The position numbers and the translations under genes are program-made. From Belnapia moabensis DSM 16746 (GTDB lineage Bacteria; Pseudomonadota; Alphaproteobacteria; Acetobacterales; Acetobacteraceae): DNA of 64,000 nucleotides. This document shows, in pieces, positions 59,731-64,000 of this stretch (its first letter is position 1; each line of letters begins with the position of its first letter). Where the stretch lies: contig NZ_JQKB01000007.1 of NCBI RefSeq assembly GCF_000745835.1, forward strand, positions 70,858 to 134,857. Direction: 5' to 3'. The notes beneath the pieces are model-generated. The model worked only from the letters and a program-made list of their open reading frames with translations, was not told the origin of the DNA and did no database searches.

Positions 59731-61809
59731 CTACCAGTCGCCGTGCCGGGCGCCGTAGGTCGGCAGCCCTGCGGCGGCGATGCCGTCGCGCAGGCGGTTC
59801 CATTCCTCGGCGCGGCGGATCGGGTAGAGGTGCAGCAGCCAGCGCACCATGTCGAGGTCGCTCGGCGGCGCATTGGCGAACCAGCTGTCGCGCACGCCAT
59901 TGAGGTAGCGCGCGGCGGCCTCTTCCGCCTCATCGATGCGGCCGAGTCGGGCCAGCGCTGCGGCGCGCCAGGCCGGCAGGGTGCGGATGACGTCCTGCGC
60001 GCGGTCGCAGGCGTCGAGCGTGCCGGCATCGTCGCCGGCGAGATAGGCGATCGTCACCTGATAGCCCCAATGGGTAAGGCTCGGCATCAGCGACATCTCG
60101 AGCGATTGGGCCGCGAGTTCCGCCGCGCGCTCGTGGTTGCCGGCGAAGCTGTGGAACAGCGCCGTCGAGATCAGCGTCCAGCTGTCATTCGGGTTCAGCT
60201 CGCAGGCGAGGCGCATCGGCACCTCGGCCTGAGCGTGCTGGCCGCTCATCGCCAGCGACCAGCCGAGCGTCAGCTGGGCGCGCGAATCCGTTGGGTCGAG
60301 ATGCACGGCGCGGCGAGCGAGTTCGACCGCGCGGGCCTCTCGTTCGCGGCTGCGGCGCTCGCCGGGATGGATGATGTGGACCGAATTCTCCATCTGGGCG
60401 AGACCGCTATAGGCCGAGGAGAAGCCCGGCGTGCGCTCGATGCATTCGCGGAAAAGCTGCCCCGCCCGCGCCCAGTTCTCCGGGCTGAAGCTGCGGATCA
60501 TCGCCGTCGCGCGCAGCCAGCGGTCATAGGACTCGAGCGAGACGTCGGATTCGACGGCGAGGCGCTGCAGCCGCGCCGAGGAGATCTGCAGGTTCAGGGC
60601 GATGGCGATGCGGCGGACGATGTCGCGATGCGCCTCGAACCAGCCATCGAGGCGCAGCTCCATCCGCTCCGACCAGATGAAAATTCCGCTGTCCTGCTCG
60701 GCGAGGGTGAGAACGAGGCTGATGCGGTCGCCGACCTGGTAGGCCGTCGCGCTGATGCGGTAGCGGGCGGAGACGCGGCTGCCGGTCTGCTCGGCGCTCG
60801 GCATGGCGGGGCCGTCGACGACGAACCATTCGCGGAAGCGCACCAGGCAGGCGATGAGGTCGTGGCGGAAGCCGAGCGCCAGGTGCATCTGGTCGGGGCC
60901 GACGCCGTTCACCGCGAAGGGCTCGACGAGGAGTGCGATGCGGGCCGGGGTGCCGCTCGGGCGCGGCACCGGCGCAGGGGTCAGCGCCTCGAGCTGGGAC
61001 TCGGGCAGCGGCGCGGGCTCCGCCAGGGCGATGGTGCCGAGCTTGATCTCGGCGACCAGCGCCTGGGTCGCGGCGGAGGGCTCGGCGTCGTATTCCTCCT
61101 CCAGCAGGCGCCAGAGCTGCTCATAGGCACGGAGCGCGGCGACGGTGTCGCCCGCCTCGGCGCTGCCGCGCATCAGGGCGCGGCAGGCCTCCTCATGCGT
61201 TGGGTCGAGCCGCAGGATCGCCTCGGCCAGGCGCAGGCGGAGACTGCGCGGCTGGCTCTCGACGCGCAGCGCCGATTCGAGGGCCCGGATCAGCCGGTCG
61301 TGGAAGGCTTGGCGGGTGACGCTCAGCCAGCCGCGGAAGGCCGGGTCGAGATCGTCGAGGCCCTGCAGCAACGCCTCGCTCAACCGCGGCATCGAGAGAA
61401 GCAGCGGATGGGCGATGCCGCGCTCGGCGGAGTGCAGCACGTCGCGCGCGTCGGGCCGGGCGAGGGCGAGATCGAGGCTGACGGTGAGGCGGTCGGTGCG
61501 GAGAGCGTTGCAGCCGGCGGCCTCCATCGCCTCGCGCAGCTCGTGCAGCACCTGGCGCAGCGAGGCGCGGGCCTTCTCCTCGCCCGTCTCGCTCCAAAGC
61601 AGGCCGACCAGGCGCTCGCGGCTCTCCTCGCCGCTCTCGCTCAGCAGCAGGTAGCCGAGCAGGGCGCGGGCCTTGCGGCTGCGCAGGCGCAGCTCTTGGC
61701 CTGCGAAGCTGGCGCGCAGGGGACCGAAAAGCGAGGCGTTGAGCAGCGCCGGCGCCACCTGCGCGGCCCGGCCCTCCGAGGTGATGGCCTGCTGCGGTGA
61801 CTCCTCCAT
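59731..61809 (-). CDS. SARP/BTAD transcriptional activator with TPR-rich C-terminus
   Basis: A 692-residue regulator. The N-terminal OmpR-type winged helix starts at SLFGPLRASFAGQELRLRSR and continues through KARALLGYLLLSE. The bacterial transcriptional activation domain follows (RALESALRVESQPRSLRLRL to ALRAYEQLWRLLEEEYDAEP). A middle domain resembles adenylate-cyclase-linked/TolB-type segments (ISLVLTLAEQDSGIFIWSER), and the C-terminus has TPR-like repeats (AVHLDPTDSRAQLTLGWSLA, CELNPNDSWTLISTALFHSF). SARP/BTAD proteins often activate secondary-metabolite clusters. It lies 37 nt downstream of the YcaO gene on the same strand and converges with the peroxidase operon, so it may control either. 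Confidence 0.87.
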   Translation of the reverse strand: MEESPQQAITSEGRAAQVAPALLNASLFGPLRASFAGQELRLRSRKARALLGYLLLSESGEESRERLVGLLWSETGEEKARASLRQVLHELREAMEAAGCNALRTDRLTVSLDLALARPDARDVLHSAERGIAHPLLLSMPRLSEALLQGLDDLDPAFRGWLSVTRQAFHDRLIRALESALRVESQPRSLRLRLAEAILRLDPTHEEACRALMRGSAEAGDTVAALRAYEQLWRLLEEEYDAEPSAATQALVAEIKLGTIALAEPAPLPESQLEALTPAPVPRPSGTPARIALLVEPFAVNGVGPDQMHLALGFRHDLIACLVRFREWFVVDGPAMPSAEQTGSRVSARYRISATAYQVGDRISLVLTLAEQDSGIFIWSERMELRLDGWFEAHRDIVRRIAIALNLQISSARLQRLAVESDVSLESYDRWLRATAMIRSFSPENWARAGQLFRECIERTPGFSSAYSGLAQMENSVHIIHPGERRSREREARAVELARRAVHLDPTDSRAQLTLGWSLAMSGQHAQAEVPMRLACELNPNDSWTLISTALFHSFAGNHERAAELAAQSLEMSLMPSLTHWGYQVTIAYLAGDDAGTLDACDRAQDVIRTLPAWRAAALARLGRIDEAEEAAARYLNGVRDSWFANAPPSDLDMVRWLLHLYPIRRAEEWNRLRDGIAAAGLPTYGARHGDW

Positions 61810-61846
61810 CCACTCCCGGCCCGGATGCGCGCGACGTAACCGGGCG

Positions 61847-63118
61847 TCAGAACAACGCAATTCCGCCGGTATGGCAATCGCCGCCGCCGGTGCGGGCGAT
61901 AGTCGCCAGCAGCCTTTCACCTGCGGTTTCCGAAGGTTCGACCTCCAAACCCGGGACGACGATTCGGATGGCGGGCAGGCCCCATTCCGGCCGCGTCAGG
62001 TCGAGGGCGAGAACCGGCAAGCCCCGGGCGCCGAGCCGGCCGGTCAGCACGGCCATGGCGGCGGCGGGATCGGCGGGCAGGTCTGGGCGAGGATCGACGG
62101 CGCCTTCGGGGTGGAGCAGAGCGCAGCTTCCGGCCCGGATGCCGTGGTAGCGGGCGAGCAGCGCCCGGTCATGGGCGTTGAGCGCGGCCGGCCCGGCCTC
62201 ACCCTGCTTAGCCAGGACGACGGCATGGGCCATTTCCATCTGCGCCATTTCCAGGATGGCGGCGCGGGCGGCGCCGGCACGCGAGGCGCGGGCGGCGAGT
62301 CCGCAGCAGAACCCCTTCCCCTCCGGCCCGGTCGAGAGCGCGGCGATGACGGGCACGCCGAGATCGGTGGTGAGGTCGAGCAGCCAGCTTCGCCGTCGCG
62401 CCTTGCCCAGGCGCAGCTGGGCGATGAGCGAGGTGGCGGCATCCATGGCCGGGTCTTCCAGCGCGACGGGGCGGCCGCGCCGTCCGCCACGCCACCAGAG
62501 GGCGGCGGCATCGCGCTCGATCAGCTCCAGCAGGGCGTGCAGCGCCGCGGCCTCCGGCGTCGGCCCGGCGGCGCAGCCGATGCTGAGGGGCCAGGGCGGG
62601 GCGAATTCCGGGCGCGGGCGGCGCAGGCAGAGATCGGCCGGCAGCCAGGCTGTGCCGGGGGCATCGAGGCGCAGAAGCTCGACCCAGTCCTGCGGTGACA
62701 CGTCTCCGGGCAGGATGCGGGAGAGCCAGTCGGGCTCCAGCGGCCTCGATCGGAACCGGGCACGATTGGCCGGGGTCTCGATGGAGGAGAGCAGTTCCAC
62801 CCCCTCCCCCACGCAGCCCTCGAAGGCCTCGATCAGGCTGGTGCCGACGCCTGAGGCACCGGCCAGCCCATCGCCAAGCCGCAGTTCCGCCCCAAATACG
62901 GCAAGGCCTGAAGCGGTTGGGCAGTCGAGGGTGAAGAGCCGGGTGAAGCGGCTGGCGGCAAGGAGCAGCAGAGCACGGTTGCGCTCCACCGGGCCGGGCG
63001 CGGCGGGGACGGGACAGCCGAGCCAGGCGAGGAAGTCGCCTACATCCGGCCCGGCGGGGCCGGATGGGTCGAGCAGGTGCCGGGCGGCGGCCTCGCAGAG
63101 GGCGGCGTTTTCGTGCAT
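61847..63118 (-). CDS. YcaO-domain protein
   Basis: A 423-residue protein with both YcaO ATP-binding helices: ASGVGTSLIEAFEGCVGEGV (about 88-107) and SIGCAAGPTPEAAALHALLE leading into LIERDAAALWW (179-209). These supply the glutamates that hold Mg-ATP. YcaO enzymes phosphorylate amide oxygens to make azolines, thioamides or amidines in peptides (TOMM/RiPP synthesis), and some modify ribosomal proteins. The C-terminus ends GGDCHTGGIALF, without the PxPxP tail of azoline cyclodehydratases. No TfuA, E1-like protein, RRE protein or obvious precursor peptide is adjacent. It precedes the BTAD regulator by 37 nt on the same strand. Confidence 0.87.
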   Translation of the reverse strand: MHENAALCEAAARHLLDPSGPAGPDVGDFLAWLGCPVPAAPGPVERNRALLLLAASRFTRLFTLDCPTASGLAVFGAELRLGDGLAGASGVGTSLIEAFEGCVGEGVELLSSIETPANRARFRSRPLEPDWLSRILPGDVSPQDWVELLRLDAPGTAWLPADLCLRRPRPEFAPPWPLSIGCAAGPTPEAAALHALLELIERDAAALWWRGGRRGRPVALEDPAMDAATSLIAQLRLGKARRRSWLLDLTTDLGVPVIAALSTGPEGKGFCCGLAARASRAGAARAAILEMAQMEMAHAVVLAKQGEAGPAALNAHDRALLARYHGIRAGSCALLHPEGAVDPRPDLPADPAAAMAVLTGRLGARGLPVLALDLTRPEWGLPAIRIVVPGLEVEPSETAGERLLATIARTGGGDCHTGGIALF

Positions 63119-63203
63119 CCGCCGAGACTAGCCCAGCGCCCCCATCCCGGAATCCTTTGGATCTCTCCACTGGGCCACGAGCCTTCGTTTTCAGTGGCTG
63201 ACT

Positions 63204-63224
63204 TGTCCGCGAAGCCCGCGGACA
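63204..63224 (-). terminator. Stem-loop just past the repeat-protein stop codon
   Basis: TGTCCGCG (63204-63211) and CGCGGACA (63217-63224) form a perfect 8-bp stem with a 5-nt loop. It starts 5 nt after the TAG at 63232-63230 on the minus strand, the position expected for a terminator if that TAG is the real end of the repeat protein. Confidence 0.6.
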
Positions 63225-63229
63225 GGACA

Positions 63230-64000
63230 CTAGGCGAAGAGGAAATCCGCCTCCCCAGGCATTGCCGGAGAGGTCTGTGAGCTGGCCGCCGCCCAGGTCG
63301 AGCCCGGCGAGCAGGATGGCCTGCGGCGGAGCGCCTTCCGGCAGGTCGAGATGGAAGAGCAGCCGCGGCCCGTCCACCCCGGCGCTGAGCGCTGCCTGCA
63401 TCGGTGTGCCATCCACCATCAGGTCGAGCACCGGCGCCCCTCCGACGATTTGAACGGCTTCGGAAAAGACGAGGGTGAGGTCGACCGAACCGCCACGGAC
63501 CGCGCCATCCATATGATGGAAGCTGGGCGCCGCCTGGTCGGCCGGCCAGATACTCGCACCGAGCACGGTTCCGGGCAGGGTGAGGTGCAGCGGGTTGCCG
63601 GCGGCGTCCTGCAACCGGCCATCGGGGTCCTCAAGAGCGGTGACGCGGATGCCTTCCCGCGCCAAGTCGCCCGGCTGCACGCGCAGGGTGAAGACGAGGC
63701 TGGTCGGGCTGCTGCGGAAGGGGTCGAGCAGAGCATGGCGGGCGGTGCCGCCGGCATCGACCAGCAGGCTAGGCATCGCCTGGCCATCGGCGAGGTGCAG
63801 CGCCTCGCTGGCGGAGAGGGTGAAGCGCAGCACCTGGCCGGGGATGTATCGGCCATCGTCGGGGGCGACGAGGCTCGCCGTCGGCGCGACGGTATCGACC
63901 AGCAGGTTGGCGAGGCCGGGGGCGGCCGGCAGGGTCGGCACCAGCGCATTGCCGGCGAGGTCGGTGACGGCGCCGGCGGGGTCGTTGAGGCCCGTCAATG
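63230..64000 (-). CDS. Large Ig-like repeat protein, C-terminal part, with apparent frameshift before the stop
   Basis: The gene enters from the right edge. Its frame encodes bacterial Ig-like repeats: DTVAPTASLVAPDDGRYIPG, VLRFTLSASEALHLADGQAM, a second unit from VDLTLVFSEAVQIVGGAPVL, and QLTDLSGNAWGG. Such proteins are large surface or secreted adhesin-like molecules. In the repeat frame no stop occurs for another kilobase, and reading on would run backwards through the YcaO gene. One frame over, beginning at the GGGG run near 63260, the sequence reads EADFLFA and stops at 63230, a tail like those of type I secreted proteins and like DFIF in the RTX protein at 42550. A one-base insertion in GGGG would explain this. 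The stem-loop right after the stop supports it. Confidence 0.72.

Noticed and set aside
57610-63118. Calling the YcaO region a defined RiPP (azoline or thioamide) gene cluster.
   Set aside because: No precursor peptide, E1-like/Ocin-ThiF partner, TfuA, dehydrogenase or exporter is visible; kept as a hypothesis only.
62208-63229. Continuation of the repeat-protein frame across the YcaO gene.
   Set aside because: The translation turns low-complexity and Pro/Arg-rich past 63230, and the YcaO frame is clearly coding on the same strand; the readthrough is a frameshift artefact.

Overview
The window is a high-GC chromosomal segment (roughly 70% GC by eye) whose gene content points to an alphaproteobacterium of the Acetobacteraceae, Roseomonas-like. 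The indications are many orphan Bug/TctC-type periplasmic receptors, a SUV3-type RNA helicase, heavy use of GTG/TTG starts and 1-4 nt gene overlaps, and a Fur-like box of the TGCGA-N5-TCGCA type. This placement is inference; no rRNA is present to confirm it.

Layout. 1-5.7 kb: a transposase fragment at the edge, a GNAT acetyltransferase, a phosphoesterase, an acyl-CoA ligase, a TupA-like ATP-grasp protein and a Bug receptor. 5.8-10.4 kb: a phosphonate/phosphite-type ABC operon phnD-phnC-phnD-phnE-phnE with two paralogous binding proteins. 10.5-13.1 kb: a secreted cupin, a divergent AraC regulator and a Bug receptor. 13.1-17 kb: TerC, then tatA-mtnB-mtnD-mtnC (methionine salvage), then a small gene with a Fur-like operator in its promoter. 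17.1-25.4 kb: M3 oligopeptidase, luciferase-like oxidoreductase, HutD, a lone receiver-domain protein, a DbpA-like DEAD-box helicase and a SUV3-like helicase. 25.6-31.3 kb: hybrid histidine kinase, PrpA-like phosphatase, peptide-type binding protein, MaoC hydratase and small proteins.

31.3-54.3 kb is catabolic/accessory. A minus-strand run encodes a class V aminotransferase, HTD2/MaoC hydratase, CaiB CoA-transferase, CitE lyase, NTF2-like protein, membrane protein, malate/lactate dehydrogenase-like enzyme and Bug receptor; the hydratase/CoA-transferase/lyase trio resembles itaconate (C5-dicarboxylate) degradation. Then come rpmB with a strong terminator, an SDR-amidohydrolase-NTF2-Bug operon, an RTX protein, an SDR plus Baeyer-Villiger monooxygenase pair, a GntR regulator facing an aminotransferase/binding-protein operon, more orphan binding proteins and a MetE-like enzyme.

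54.4-64 kb: a Gfo/Idh/MocA oxidoreductase with a Tat-like leader, tRNA-Tyr, a methyltransferase plus partner, an animal-type heme peroxidase with a small partner, a SARP/BTAD-TPR regulator, a YcaO-domain protein and the C-terminal part of a large repeat protein whose last codons appear frameshifted. The YcaO/heme-peroxidase/BTAD neighbourhood is the best candidate for an undescribed system. Six separate Bug receptors with no tctA/tctB partner, each beside different enzymes, suggest the segment is a collection of small substrate-specific uptake/catabolism modules.
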